Below are positions 23,780-34,082 of a DNA stretch of 64,000 nt, in pieces. The DNA comes from Carposina sasakii (Eukaryota > Arthropoda > Insecta > Lepidoptera > Carposinidae). The notes under the pieces are model-generated. The model was not told the DNA's origin. It did not search any database and saw only the letters and a list, made by a program, of their open reading frames with translations. The position numbers and the translations under genes were made by a program. How positions within the stretch are numbered: position 1 is the stretch's first letter; every line of letters starts with the position of its first letter. The stretch is from NCBI GenBank assembly GCA_014607495.2, contig CP053163.1:8846716-8910715 (forward strand), read 5' to 3'.

Positions 23780-24061
23780 CAACTTATTTATAAAGTTATA
23801 AAAAAATCTGTACAAAGTTTGGAAAATAAAATGACGATAAATGATAACTTCTTTAAATTATAGACATGTCACTCAAAGTTATGACCTAAGAACTTTATTT
23901 CAGCAGTCAGACGGGCTGGGCTGTGTGCATGCTGAATAATTTAGTAGCTTTTAGATATAAATATAGGAGTTAGTTTTTTAACCGGCCATAACTACATTTA
24001 TTCGAATAAAAAGTAATATCTTAGTAATTCAATGACATCGATAGTTATCCTAATTATACCT
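23780..24061. other. AT-rich spacer
   Basis: Nothing recognised. Confidence 0.35.
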
Positions 24062-24275
24062 ATACATACATATAATCACGCCTTTATCCCTTACGGGGTA
24101 GACTGAGCACCAAGGGCCGATAGAACCACATGGTGCCACTTCTGACCAATTTTGAGGGTATAGTTGAGATGTACAAGTTCGGTTAGTAGTGACAGGTGGT
24201 CAGCCCATCGCCTACAAAACACCAAGACCCTCTTGTCCCTCTACTGACTTGTACAGTATGCCCGGGAAGAGAAGA
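24062..24275 (-). mobile_element. RTE-type LINE 3' end, TATG family
   Basis: ACATACATATAATCACGCCT, CCTTACGGGGTAGACTGAGC, GAACCACATGGTGCCACTTC, ending TATGCCCGGGAAGAGAAG. The (CATA)n at the left is the tail of the minus strand. Confidence 0.8.
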
Positions 24276-24344
24276 AATTATAAACAAATATATTTAAAAA
24301 AAACTTTTAAGGCAACGAATTAATTTTTATTACGATTGACTGTA

Positions 24345-24605
24345 ATGTGAAACGTGCTCCTTTCAGTTAGAAGGCGTGGGTCCGATCCCAGTCATGGGCC
24401 TGTACCACTGAATTTATTTTCATTTACGGATTTTCTTAAATTGTCACTTAGCTATTATATACCCTTGGAGGGTTGGGGTCAGGCAGGCAGCCGGTTGTAA
24501 AACAAATGCCAAATCTTCGGCAATGTGAGTTTCGAAAGAAACCATAGTTAACTCGGACCCCATAAATAACGGGATTAGGGGAAGAAGATGCTTTGATTGA
24601 CTATG
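24345..24605 (+). mobile_element. tRNA-derived SINE-like repeat
   Basis: A B-box-like GGGTCCGATCCC lies at about 24379-24390, followed by TCATGGGCCTGTACCACTG. The body shared with 22840-22995 comes next, with a GAAGAAGATG end. The frame at 24444-24668 on the minus strand is a shadow. Confidence 0.5.
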
Positions 24606-24609
24606 CAGA

Positions 24610-25216
24610 AAGGGAAAGCTTAAGCTATGGATTCCTATTAGTGTCATATAAAACAGCAACAAAAGCATTTCATGGATTTTTTACCTTTCTTTTCTTGCCT
24701 TCTATCGGACATTTAAGGAACTTTATCCATCTCATTAAAAACAATATATTCATGAAATAAACACGAAATTCCCGCGATACTCAAAGAGAATATAAACGAG
24801 TAGAGCAATCGATAGTGCCTAGACTAATAAAGCACAAGTTCTTGGCGCTATAAAGTTTTTTCCCCGGAGAAGATTAAACGTCGTGAAACCGCGAGCTGAA
24901 GTTTATAACAGCATCGTCGGCCATTACACAAACATAACAAATTTATATTTCTCTAGAGACAGTCCTATTTGCGTCTAAAAATGTCAGTAGGTCACTGGTC
25001 GCATGTTTTATCATGATATCGTCGATTAGAGAACGCCAAGGATATCGTCCGCATAAACTTTTTTGTTTCCGTTTTTACCGTTTCCGTAAGTATTCGGGAA
25101 ATCCTTTTTTATTAGATACCTACGTCATACAAAGAACGTATCTAAGTTAAAGGTCGCTAAAATTAGCGTTCAGTCAATGATTCATGACAAAGCATTTCAT
25201 ATGTATTAAGATATAT
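24610..25216. other. Unique spacer before the DIRS element
   Basis: No gene or repeat was recognised. Confidence 0.35.
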
Positions 25217-25429
25217 TTGGTGATTAAACGAACTTACCTGTAAGTGAAGTTCTATCACAATTATATGAGTACGTTTCATTCGAAGATATATTTTTAACAC
25301 ATGTAGTACTTTTATTGTACTGGCAACTTCGCACAACTTCAGAGTGGGTAATTCGAAGAAGAAGAAGTTATAGGGTACTACAACCTACGACACTATTCCT
25401 AGTCTACCGATAATTTCCTTCATTCTTTA
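25217..25429. repeat. DIRS left inverted terminal repeat
   Basis: 25270-25429 is the inverse of 29945-30093, sharing CACATGTAGTACTTTTATTG, GGCAACTTCGCACAACTTCA and ACACTATTCCTAGTCTACCG. The outermost 25217-25290 is not found at the right end but is repeated, inverted, at 25485-25558. Confidence 0.85.
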
Positions 25430-25484
25430 GAGCATCACAAAATTTTCTTAGTTTTAAGGGATCTGGGAAGGGAGGGTTTTATCT

Positions 25485-25605
25485 TATATCTTCGAATGAA
25501 ACGTACTCATATAATTGTGATAGAACTTCACTTACAGGTAAGTTCGTTTAATCACCAATTACATTTCGTACGTTTCATTCTTTGATATATTTTTAACACA
25601 TGTAG
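25485..25605. repeat. DIRS internal complementary region
   Basis: 25485-25558 is the perfect inverse of the left outer end 25217-25290 (74 bp). It runs directly into 25557-25605, the inverse of the right outer end 30059-30106. The region is therefore the complement of the two element ends joined, the hallmark that lets DIRS elements complete a circular DNA copy. The junction reads TTTAATCACCAATTACATTT. Confidence 0.9.
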
Positions 25606-25784
25606 ATGTTTAGAGGTGAAAATTTTGCAAGCATCCTGGTTAATGAGTTGTATACCTAATTATTATTGTAATTATGGGAAAAAAGAACACTACATTTTTA
25701 CAAATTTTATTTATAACATATAATATAACTTTTTAAATTAGATTAATTTACAAGTGATAAATCTGCTTATAAATTATTTTAAAT

Positions 25785-27019
25785 TTATGATGATTGATTG
25801 GACAGAAAGACTGATCTTGCAAAGTGAGCATCATCAGTCACTGGACGGTTATAGAATTTACCAAATGTTTCTGAGGCCTGCGACCAGCCAGCAGTTCTCC
25901 TAATAACGTCTAATGAGACACCCTGCGCTCGCGCTGTAGATGTGGCAGCGTGTCGTGTGCTATGAGAACTCCATGCTGTCACATCCACCCCGGCTTCCGC
26001 CAGGATCTCCTTAATCCATCGGCTAATGGTTTGGGTGCTAACAGACTTATATGGTCTTCTAGACGTTATTATGAGATTTTCGACTGTGTTCGGTCTTAAA
26101 TCATTTGTAACTAACAAATAATCTTGCAAAACTGTAGCAGGACATATATTGATATTTTCTGTAAAATAAGGCAAGAACAGAATTGGCTGGTCGCGCCCAG
26201 CTGCTGATGTTTTTATAATGTCTGAAATTACAATTTTTATACCGTTCAGGCTGATATGGATATTATTAGCTTTAATGAGAGAAAGTGTCTGTGCTCTATG
26301 CGCAATACATAAGGCCAGCAATATTACGAGTTTCTTAGAAATTTTTGGCAGAGTTTAAAATCTTTATTAGGGCCCCATGAGATAATATATTGCAAAACTG
26401 TATGAGGGTCCCATGTGGATGCATATTTTGGAATATTGGGCCTTAATTTATATATACCTTTCAATAGTCTTTTAATTTGGTCATGAGATCCTGACTCATC
26501 TCCGAAAAGCAAACTTAGAGCCGAACGATGACTATTCAAGATGCCATAAGCCGCACCTTTATTAAACAGTTTTGTAAAAAAAGTCAACATTCTTGGAACG
26601 GAACATGTGTATGGATCTATATTTGCCTCAGTGCAGTACTGCCACCAATACTTGTAGGAGACACCATATTGTTGCAAAGTATTTTTCGACAAAGAAGCCA
26701 TCATAAGGTCCAATGATTCGATAGGGACACCTCGTTCCAGGAATGCGTCCCTGAGAGTTTGGCTGCACCCAGGATTTATAAAACTAATATCGGATGTAAC
26801 CATTCTTTGTAACAGTGGGAACCACGGCTGGGAAGGCCAATATGGAAATATTAGAATGCCTTCAGCCTTGTCCAATATAATTTTTTCCAAGACCTTTAAT
26901 ACGAGTGGGAACGGTGGAAAAAGCGTAAAAGTATACGCCCTTCCACGAGATAGTGAAGGCATCCACAGCAACTGCATCTGGATCTGCCTTCCACGACACA
27001 TATCTTTGGCATTTGGCAT
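25785..27019 (-). pseudogene. DIRS tyrosine recombinase, frameshifted
   Basis: Two frames belong to one protein. 26324-27019 holds the segment after RNase H (PFPLVLKVLEKI, LIFPYWPSQPWFPLLQRM) and the N-terminal core-binding part (SKNTLQQYGVSYKYWWQYC). 25785-26321 holds the catalytic part: first arginine in AHRAQTL, H-x-x-R in SSHSTRHA, a tryptophan in AGW, and the nucleophile tyrosine in FYNRP near the C-terminus. A one-base slip in the short A-run at about 26333-26339 separates the frames. All recombinase signature residues are present, so the domain decayed mainly by this frameshift. In family knowledge this enzyme integrates the circular DNA. The frames at 26528, 26856 and 26953 on the plus strand are shadows. 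Confidence 0.85.
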
Positions 27020-27740
27020 TAGTGCGAGAAGCGAATAAATCGATATCTGGCTTACCTAAATCCGTTACTAGTATATTAAATACTTCATCTGTTAATGTCC
27101 ACTCAATGTCCGTATTAACCTTTCGGGACTCTTCATCAGCTTCTCTATTGTCTTTACTTTTAATATAAGAAGCAGATAACCATATATTTCGCTTCTAGCA
27201 CCATTGCCAAATTTCTCGCGCTAAATCATTTAGATGAGGATACTTTATGCCACCCATGCGATTAACGTAACTCAACGCCGTAGTGTTGTCAATACGTAAT
27301 AAAATAGAACAGTTTCGGATATTACGTGCAAAGCATTTGAGTCCAAAAAATACTGCAAGCAACTCTAGAAAATTAATATGAAAATTTATTTCACTAGCTT
27401 TCCATTTCCCATTTATTCTTTGATTTTTTACAAAATGCACCCCAGCCAGACCTGGATGCATCTGTAAAGATCTCTAGTTCAAAACTACTCGATTTTAATG
27501 GGGTTGATGTCGATAAAATATTTTTTGACCACCATTCTAGGTCAGGCAATATTATAGATGAAGGACGAAATTTAGCTTCGTATGTTTTATATATTTGTAA
27601 TGCCAAGTAGGTATTTAATTTGCTCGAGACGTTTAGTGTAAACCCAGCCGTATTTAACTGCTGGGCATGCTGCAGTAAGGGTACCAATGAGACAAGCAAG
27701 ATCTTTTATAGTGCATAATGGTAAGGATTGAAATTTCTTA
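27020..27740 (-). pseudogene. DIRS RNase H region, broken by stop and frameshifts
   Basis: The frames 27394-27699 and 27195-27461 overlap in different phases. The first carries the first acidic residue in IFTDASRSGWGAF. The second carries the glutamate in NFLELLAVFFGLKCF and an aspartate in LLRIDNTTALSYVN. An in-frame TAG follows WQWC at about 27182-27184; the same frame then continues as KRNIWLSASYIKSKDN into the region shared with the recombinase frame. Upstream, KDLACLIGTLTAACPAVKYG is readable in a third phase at about 27640-27710. RNase H would remove template RNA during reverse transcription. At least three disruptions are visible. Confidence 0.85.
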
Positions 27741-28256
27741 ACTATTTTTAGTATATAATCTTTTATCCATAGGTAATGATAATGTCATGTCAAGAGTGTT
27801 ATAAATAAAGCCCAGAAACTTTGTCTGTTGTAAAGGTCGTAACGAACTTTTTTCATAATTTATAACAAATCCTAAGCTTTCAAGTAGTGCCACTGTTTCC
27901 GTTGCATTATATAAACATTCAGAATGTGTGTGGCCGATGCATAAAAGATCGTCTAGGTATATAACAGATATAAATCTTTTGCCGCCGTTGGCTTTAGGAG
28001 CTAAAAATATTTTAGAGATAAATTGATCTGTCTGTGGCTCACACTTGTATATTGCACCTACGTCTAATAAATTGTTAATTGCCTTAGACATATCACGCAT
28101 TTCTGCTGTGGTAAAATTATTACTATAGGGTACACTATTTTGGTAAACTTTTTTCGAAAAAAGGTATTTTGTAGCCATTTTTATCCAGGAAAGAACTAAT
28201 TTATTATTAGTGATTTTCATCCAGTTATCATAAAAAATATTGCAGGCGACCCGCAT
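27738..28256 (-). pseudogene. DIRS reverse transcriptase with palm deletion
   Basis: The 172-codon frame has the N-terminal RT region (MTKAINNLLDVGAIYKC-like and SKIFLAPKANGGKRF), then jumps directly to ISVIYLDDLLCIG. The catalytic Y-x-D-D is residues 100-103 (27948-27959). In DIRS relatives roughly 100 residues separate these blocks, including the first catalytic aspartate, so an internal deletion is inferred at about 27971. KFLGFIYNTLDMTLSLP follows in order. The real pol frame overlaps the end of gag (KQVHAGRLQYF is readable at about 28225-28262) and shifts near 28224, so the ATG at 28256 is probably not the original start. Defective. Confidence 0.88.
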
Positions 28257-28268
28257 GTACCTGTTTAT

Positions 28269-29102
28269 CTAATGTCGCGTGTAGGCTCGCTGCTGACTGC
28301 TCTGGTTCGAGTAGGCACGAGATCGTGTCAGTGTCGTCGTCGATGTGGCTCCGCGTCTGTATGATGTCGTTGTTCGTGGAAAGCCTCCGCGCCCCCCCCT
28401 GTTCCCTGATGTGTAACGAAGGGGGCGAATCTCGTTTCCCGGAAGGCGAGATCTTGAAGTGGATGGGCCATTTGTATGTGCAGGTGCTGTCTTATGTGTC
28501 GGTTTCTTAATTTGTAGACCTTGTCTGGAAATAGGCTTTGAGGCTTTTATGGTCTCCGATAGTTTATCACCAAAGAGCGTGCTGTCTCGTTCATGATCTT
28601 TGATTAATGGCGTAAAGGATTTATCGAGGCAAGGTGTTATAAGTTTTGTTCTGAGCTCTGTTTCTATGTAATGTACGTCAGTCAAGATCCTGCAGCTATC
28701 CGACAGTACCTCTATTGCTTTTATCTTGTCATCTCCAAGGAGGAGTAATGTAATGGCTTTATTAATTGCTGTTATTCCAAGCCCTAATTGGTCTTGCTTT
28801 AACTGAATATTTTTATCGCGATTTTTAGTGATATCAGATACAGCAGCTTTTATTTCGGCGTTTATTTAGTCCCTTCGCTAATATAGGCAACCAGCGTTGT
28901 GCCAGAGTGTGGTGAATTTTTTCACCAAACATCGGTTGCTCGTCCGTTGTATCATCCAACGCTAATAAAAGCTCCGGGTCGAGGTCAGGTGTCTCGTTTT
29001 GAGCTTCCGGGGTTATATTAACTTCTACCGGAGTATTTTCCAGTTTCTCTTGGGACTCTGTTGCTGAGGTGTATTGAATTACATCATCTTGTGCGGTTCC
29101 GT
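28269..29102 (-). pseudogene. DIRS gag, exon 2, one frameshift
   Basis: From 29102 the frame reads GTAQDDVIQYTSATESQEKL through MFGEKIHHTLAQRWLPILAKG to about 28868. A one-base slip in AAATAAA at about 28862-28870 then shifts to the frame EIKAAVSDITKNRDKNIQLK. This runs on through LFGDKLSETIKASKPISRQG to a Gly/Arg-rich tail (GNRGGRGGFPRTTTSYRRG) and a TAG at 28269-28271. An acidic N-terminal part, a helical middle and a basic C-terminal tail fit a nucleic-acid-binding structural protein, as in DIRS gag. The end overlaps the pol frame. Confidence 0.75.
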
Positions 29103-29719
29103 CTAGAACAATTATATGTGAATTTTATTTTATATATCATTGAATATCTGACTATACACACTATATTCTGAATACCGTCGTGTTGACCCGCAGTCAACCT
29201 CCCGGTTAATTTTTGCATCATGTTAAACCTTCGTGATACCCTCATTGTGATATCCTCCAGGTTAACTTAAAGATGCTTATTCTGAATACCGTCGTGTTGA
29301 CCCGCAGTCAACCTCCCGGTTAATTTTATGCATCATGTTAAACCTTCGTGATACCCTCATTGTGATATCCTCCAGGTTAACTTAAAGATGCTTATTCTGA
29401 ATACCGTCGTGTTGACCCGCAGTCAACCTCCCGGTTAATTTTATGCATCATGTTAAACCTTCGTGATACCCTCATTGTGATATCCTCCAGGTTAACTTAA
29501 AGATGCTTATTCTGAATACCGTCGTGTTGACCCGCAGTCAACCTCCCGGTTAATTTTTATGCATCATGTTAAACCTTCGTGATACCCTCATTGTGATATC
29601 CTCCAGGTTAACTTAAAGATGCTTATTTTAGTTCACAAAAAAAATTATACAGAACTTGTCTTAGAACATTTTGACTCGTGTACAAGAATATTTAATAAGA
29701 GATCATTATATTTTCTTAC
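29103..29719 (-). other. Probable spliceosomal intron in DIRS gag
   Basis: On the minus strand, exon 1 ends AAG and the donor GTAAGA begins at 29719. The acceptor TTCTAG ends at 29103. It is a phase-1 intron: the split codon G|AC restores one open frame into exon 2. Without splicing, exon 1 stops at TAA just after the donor. The polypyrimidine tract is weak. The tandem array at 29166-29627 lies wholly inside it. Confidence 0.55.
29166..29627. repeat. Four tandem copies of a 115-bp unit
   Basis: CTGAATACCGTCGTGTTGAC recurs starting at 29168, 29282, 29397 and 29512 (periods 114, 115, 115). Units are almost identical, differing by one T/A in the TTTTATGCATCATG run. Each contains CAACCTCCCGGTTAA and CCTCCAGGTTAACTTAAAG. 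It may be a promoter- or enhancer-like or size-variable array of the retroelement. Confidence 0.95.
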
Positions 29720-29852
29720 CTTCATTTTCCTCAGAATCTGACGATGACGAATAAAGAATCACTCTAGTTCGCTTCTTGTTTTGGCTTTCTTTTAATTTCT
29801 TAATTTTATTTAAATAAAAGTTAATTTCACTAGAAGCTTTGCGTTTAGGCAT
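29720..29852 (-). CDS. DIRS gag, exon 1
   Basis: It starts at an ATG at 29850-29852 (minus strand) and encodes about 44 residues: MPKRKASSEINFYLNKIKKL, then a basic stretch and the acidic serine run YSSSSDSEENE. It ends at the donor GTAAGA. The basic start (MPKRK) resembles a nuclear localisation signal. The ITR-like right end begins about 90 bp upstream, so the start is well placed. No frame break is seen in this exon, but the downstream gag is shifted. Confidence 0.6.
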
Positions 29853-29944
29853 GTTCTTAATACTCTGATAATAAATTTGAAAAATAGAATAAACTAAACT
29901 ATAATACTAGAATTGAAAACGTGTGCTCGTTGCCGCGCACAAAA

Positions 29945-30106
29945 AAAGAATGAAGGAAATTATCGGTAGACTAGGAATAGTGTCGTAGGTTGTAGGGTAG
30001 TTCTGTTTTCGAATTACCCACTCTGAAGTTGTGCGAAGTTGCCAGTACAATAAAAGTACTACATGTGTTAAAAATATATCAAAGAATGAAACGTACGAAA
30101 TGTAAT
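29945..30106. repeat. DIRS right inverted terminal repeat
   Basis: Inverse of 25270-25429. The outer 30059-30106 (CTACATGTGTTAAAAATATA to GAAATGTAAT) is also matched by the internal complementary region. Confidence 0.85.
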
Positions 30107-30354
30107 GATCACTGCTGAAAGTAAGTATATAAAGATAATAGTGCACTTTATGTACCTATTACTACACTTGGAATTAATCTCTATAAGTAGAGTTTCGTAC
30201 TTAACTTTGTTATAAAGTTCAGACCGAATAAAAAGTTATTGGTTCAGAATATGATGAAAATTATTAATCACTAAGTTATAACTTGGGATCTTGAAGTTAG
30301 TAATAAAGTCTAGTACGTCGCTCCACACGGCCGGCGGGCGGCCCTCGCAAATAG
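30107..30354. other. Spacer between DIRS and LINE
   Basis: Short unique AT-rich DNA with a CG-rich patch at about 30328-30350. Nothing recognised. Confidence 0.35.
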
Positions 30355-31305
30355 AAATACAAGTATTTTTTAACTTATATCAACGACATTAGTAAATGCA
30401 TTAAAAACTGCTCGTGTTATCAGTTTGCTGATGACACATGTCTAGTAATAGCTGATAAAGACCCTAGAAAAGCCTGTAACCTGCTTCAGTCCGATCTAAA
30501 CGCACTGATAAGATGGTGCCATGATGCTGGCCTGGTATTAAATGCAAGCAAGACAAAAATACTTATTATTAAATCGCCTTATACAGGACATATTCCAATA
30601 AAAGACCTAGTGATCCACGAACATAATTGCCTGCATTCCCTGTATAAAAAAATATGTAGCTGCCCTAAAATTGAAGTTGTCAACAGACAGACGTACCTCG
30701 GAGTATCGATAGATAATAAATTTAATTGGTCTAGTCATATCGAATATGTATGTAATAAATTGAGACAGTTCTTAGCTAATATTATACTACTTAAAGATCG
30801 AATCCCATTCAAGGTTAAGTTAATGTTATACAATTCATTAGCTGAGTCATACGTCCAGTATGGACTCAACAGTTATGGTCGTACTTTTACCACGTATCTT
30901 AATCAAATATATAGGCTTCAAATAAGAATCTTAAAAAATATAGTTTCTAAAAAGGTTAAAATAAAGTATCAAGATGACGAAATTGGCCTCCTTAGATATT
31001 GTAAATCATTACCTGTTCATATTCAATGCATATATATGCTTCTAAAAGATAACTTCTTTAATGAGTCCATTTTGAATGTAATAAATCATTCTGTGTATAC
31101 CCGCGCAGTCGCCCAAAACCGGTTGTGCACGACAAGTGCGGGCAATGTATATGGCAGGAGGTCTGCTAGCTACCTGGTCCCTAGGTTAATAAACAAACTT
31201 CCTATCGAATTACGTGACAGTATTACTGTAACGAACATTAAAAAAAATAAACTTAAATACTATTTTCTTAACAATATGGAAACCTATATGCAATTCAGTA
31301 TATAA
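30355..31305 (+). pseudogene. LINE reverse transcriptase, C-terminal part
   Basis: The frame is open for about 316 codons without a break. It starts inside the palm: FLTYINDIS, then YQFADDTCLVIADKDP, where F-A-D-D is the catalytic box of non-LTR reverse transcriptases, followed by LVLNASKTKIL and YLGVSIDNKFNWSSHI of the thumb side. The rest is the usual C-terminal extension (LINKLPIELRDSITVTN near the end). The endonuclease domain and the first palm aspartate are missing through 5' truncation. The unbroken frame and long poly(A) suggest a relatively young insertion. Jockey- or CR1-like; the clade is not decided. Confidence 0.85.
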
Positions 31306-31581
31306 CTATTTCCCTAGCTTCTACCCATGACACCAATGACACTGGATAATGCATATAAAGTTATTAGATTACAAAAAAAAAAGTTATATCCTCAAGTAAT
31401 TATGTATAATAACTAATAAGTAATAATTAAGTAGATATAATCTAGATGTGTAAAGGGATAACGATGTGAACTGTGTAGCACTATCACACAAACCTCGTTG
31501 GTTTCACAAAGTGCTATTGAAACTAAGTTTTTGTATAACCATTTTAAAAGATAAATAAATGAAAAAAAAAAAAAAAAAAAG
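30355..31581 (+). mobile_element. 5'-truncated LINE with poly(A) tail
   Basis: An open RT frame, a 3' UTR, an AATAAA at 31554-31559 and an A19 run at 31562-31580. The 5' junction lies at about 30355-30375, just before the conserved YINDI block. I could not find a convincing target-site duplication. Confidence 0.85.
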
Positions 31582-31810
31582 TGGAAAATATTTACGTCCA
31601 ATGACTTGTAGCAGATCAAAATATATTAGCGCCTTTGTACCAAGTACCTACCTAATTGCGTTTACTTGTTATGATTTTTGTTTGTTTTGCTAATTAAACT
31701 GTTAATGCTATTAAGATGTAGACGTAGTCACTTTTAATTAAATTCCAGACATGTTTTATATTGTATTAAACAATGAGCAAATTGTACGATATTATTTAGG
31801 AAATTTAGCA
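31582..31810. other. AT-rich spacer
   Basis: Nothing recognised. Confidence 0.35.
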
Positions 31811-32037
31811 TCTTACTAATATTATAAACGCGAAAGTTTGTGAGGATGGATGAATGTTTGTTACTCTTTCACGTAAAACGGCTGGAGCGATTTTAATGAT
31901 ATTTGGTATGGAGTTAGCCGACACCCTGGATTAACACATAGGCTACTTTTTATCCCGGGAAAATATTTTTATCCCGGATAATTTCAACATTTTGTTTTTC
32001 TGCAGTCCACGCGGACGAAGTCGCGGGCGTCCACTTG
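31811..32037 (+). mobile_element. Lep1-like Helitron, non-autonomous
   Basis: It starts A|TCTTACTAATATTATAAA followed by CGCGAAAGTTTG, as in Lep1-type lepidopteran Helitrons. It carries ACTCTTTCACGTAAAACGGC and TAGGCTACTTTTTATCC, and ends GCGGACGAAGTCGCGGGCGT, CCACTTG. The usual CTAG end is mutated to CTTG here. No Rep/helicase is present. Confidence 0.75.
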
Positions 32038-33376
32038 TGTTATGTTTTAAATTAATTTGTTTATGTAGCGATTGGTGTCGTCCATTATATTCCCGTCGAA
32101 TTCAAACGGTACGTCAATATCGTAGTACTGCTACGAATTCGTAGTAGACTACAACTTGTGGCGTAGTCAGTGTGATCTACAATCTACAGCGAAGTTCGCA
32201 AAGCTGTCGAAACATTTCCTACAATAGGATGCTTTGATTTAGCTCGTTCGTTAAATGACGTGATGAAGTCTGACTGTTCTGACTCTGAATTGATGGAAAT
32301 GTTTAACTCAAACTACATTAATTTATTCAACATGAAAGCGTATACAACTTATTTGGCGATTGTCATTTTTTATGTCATTTATTACTTCCTATATTTGTTA
32401 CGGTCCTTTGTCGATTGTCATTCTTACCCCTCGTTTTCACACATGTATCGCTTGCATACATGTATCAAAACATGTTTAAAACTTGTATCAAAACATGTAT
32501 TTAACATGTTTTTCAGTGAAAACGACGGGTTACATGTTACTTATTACGGTCTAACAAGCATAACGTGGCGTTTCGCGGTTTTATGGGCACTAACGTGAAT
32601 CTAGAAGAACTCCGAAGAAGTCCGATCTCCTTTATGCCAATACCAACATTATGTTTGACAGACCGTAAGATTTGTCAACTTTACTCTATTTCAATGACAT
32701 GTTACTATGACATTGCAAACTTTGCTGTCGCTCGTAAATTGTTACACTGTCTATCTACGAGGTGGACGAACGAGACGAGGAAATTACTCCTAAGCAGGAT
32801 ATAATGATATATCATGTAGATTGATGTTTAAACATAATGATAAATATCATGTACTCGTAATTGGGATATTGAAATATCAACCTCGTCATGATAGTTCTAC
32901 AGACAATAAAATATTCGCAGAGAAAAAATAGACAGACAGAATTGGCAGCTAACGGTGTTTTAATTTGAAAGATAATTAGCAGAAGAATTATCTTTAGGAC
33001 TGTGTTAAAAATATACAATTATTAAAACCAAATACAAAATGCAAAATTTTTACCGTTTTCACGCGCGAACTGTTATTATTTCCGCTTTGTTTTAAGAATC
33101 AAGCGCCGGCAAATAGGCAGCTCTCTCGCATTACATTACTATTGGCGGCGCGACCCGCACTCATCTATATGATAATACACCGGACAGCGCACATAATTGT
33201 CGCAAACAATTTAATGCGATTGCGGGGAGAGTATTGTTACCGAACCGTATTTAGTTTAATGAGGAACAGAAAATCGTACGATCTGTAAAGATATTAACGA
33301 AAACGTTTATGCGAGAGAAGCAACGACTTTCTCCGCGTGATCTGTAATAGCTTAGCTTAGCATGTGTTATTTTGAT
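32038..33376. other. Mostly unique stretch
   Basis: The frames at 32260-32598 and 32565-32804 have no recognisable domain. A 15-bp imperfect inverted repeat (32426-32440 and 32516-32530, one mismatch) brackets ACATGTAT-type repeats. 33050-33350 is CpG-richer (GGCGGCGCGACCCGC) without any repeat match; it may be conserved host regulatory DNA. Confidence 0.35.
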
Positions 33377-33560
33377 ATACAGGGTGTAACAGAAAGTATA
33401 TGTTAAGCGAAATTATATAAAAATAAGCCACTATAGAGAGTATTTCCACAAAATTGAGTCTCCAACTCAAAACCACATGTTTATTTTTTTCAGAGTATTG
33501 AGACGATGTGATACCTGGGGAATTAAGCAACGTACATAATGGAAACACATCTAAAGGTCA
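33377..33560. mobile_element. MITE family C, end fragment
   Basis: ATACAGGGTGTAACAGAAAG and TATGTTAAGCGAAATT parallel 12334-12559. The right end is not defined. Confidence 0.5.
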
Positions 33561-34082
33561 GAAACAAACATCAACTCTCAACGTCCCTCCCCATTATATT
33601 ACTTGGTTATAAAATAAAACTTTCTTTAACACAATAAATAAGAAATATCTGCAATATTCCTTTTAATTCAGGAGAAACTTATGAGACAGTCTATGGCGGA
33701 ACTATAACGGTCGCCTTTGGCTATTCAGTGATGGAGTTGGACACATTTTATTTTCAGGATTGTCATGAGATAAATAAATCCTCTCCGAATATACATATTT
33801 GTATTTTTAAGAATAAAATGATAGGTAGAATGATTGATCAAAACATGATACAATAAAGATAGGGAAACTTGCAATTATAATTATGAACATGAAAAAAGTT
33901 ATTGAGGTCACCTAGCTCAATAATCTAAGTACGTAGAAAGGGCAAAAAGTAATTTATTTATGTTTGGTTACTAAAAACAGATATTTAGCATCGAATTATA
34001 AAATAATGTACAAGCCCGAAATAAAATAAAAAAACATAATTTAAAAAATCCAAAAACCCGACTGCTTAAAAAAGAACCAAAC
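33561..34082. other. AT-rich spacer
   Basis: Nothing recognised. Confidence 0.35.

Larger units (their letters stand above)
25217..30106 (-). mobile_element. DIRS-type tyrosine-recombinase retrotransposon, near full length, broken
   Basis: This element spans about 4.9 kb on the minus strand. In order it has a 5' inverted terminal repeat (right side), gag exon 1, a probable intron with a tandem array, gag exon 2, reverse transcriptase and RNase H, tyrosine recombinase, an internal complementary region, and a 3' inverted terminal repeat (left side). DIRS elements integrate with a tyrosine recombinase instead of a DDE integrase, through a circular intermediate. Every module is recognisable, but frameshifts, a stop and an RT deletion make this copy non-autonomous. 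It is the only tyrosine-recombinase retroelement in the window. The outer limits are inferred from matches to the internal complementary region. Confidence 0.9.

Noticed and set aside
29166..29627. CRISPR array
   Set aside because: Units are whole 115-bp tandem repeats with no unique spacers, and they sit in a eukaryotic retroelement.
30340..31600. Target-site duplication for the poly(A) LINE
   Set aside because: Only weak AAATA-type similarity flanks the element, so I could not define one.
32260..32598. 112-codon frame as a gene
   Set aside because: No recognisable domain, low-complexity ACATGTAT repeats inside, no splice or promoter context.
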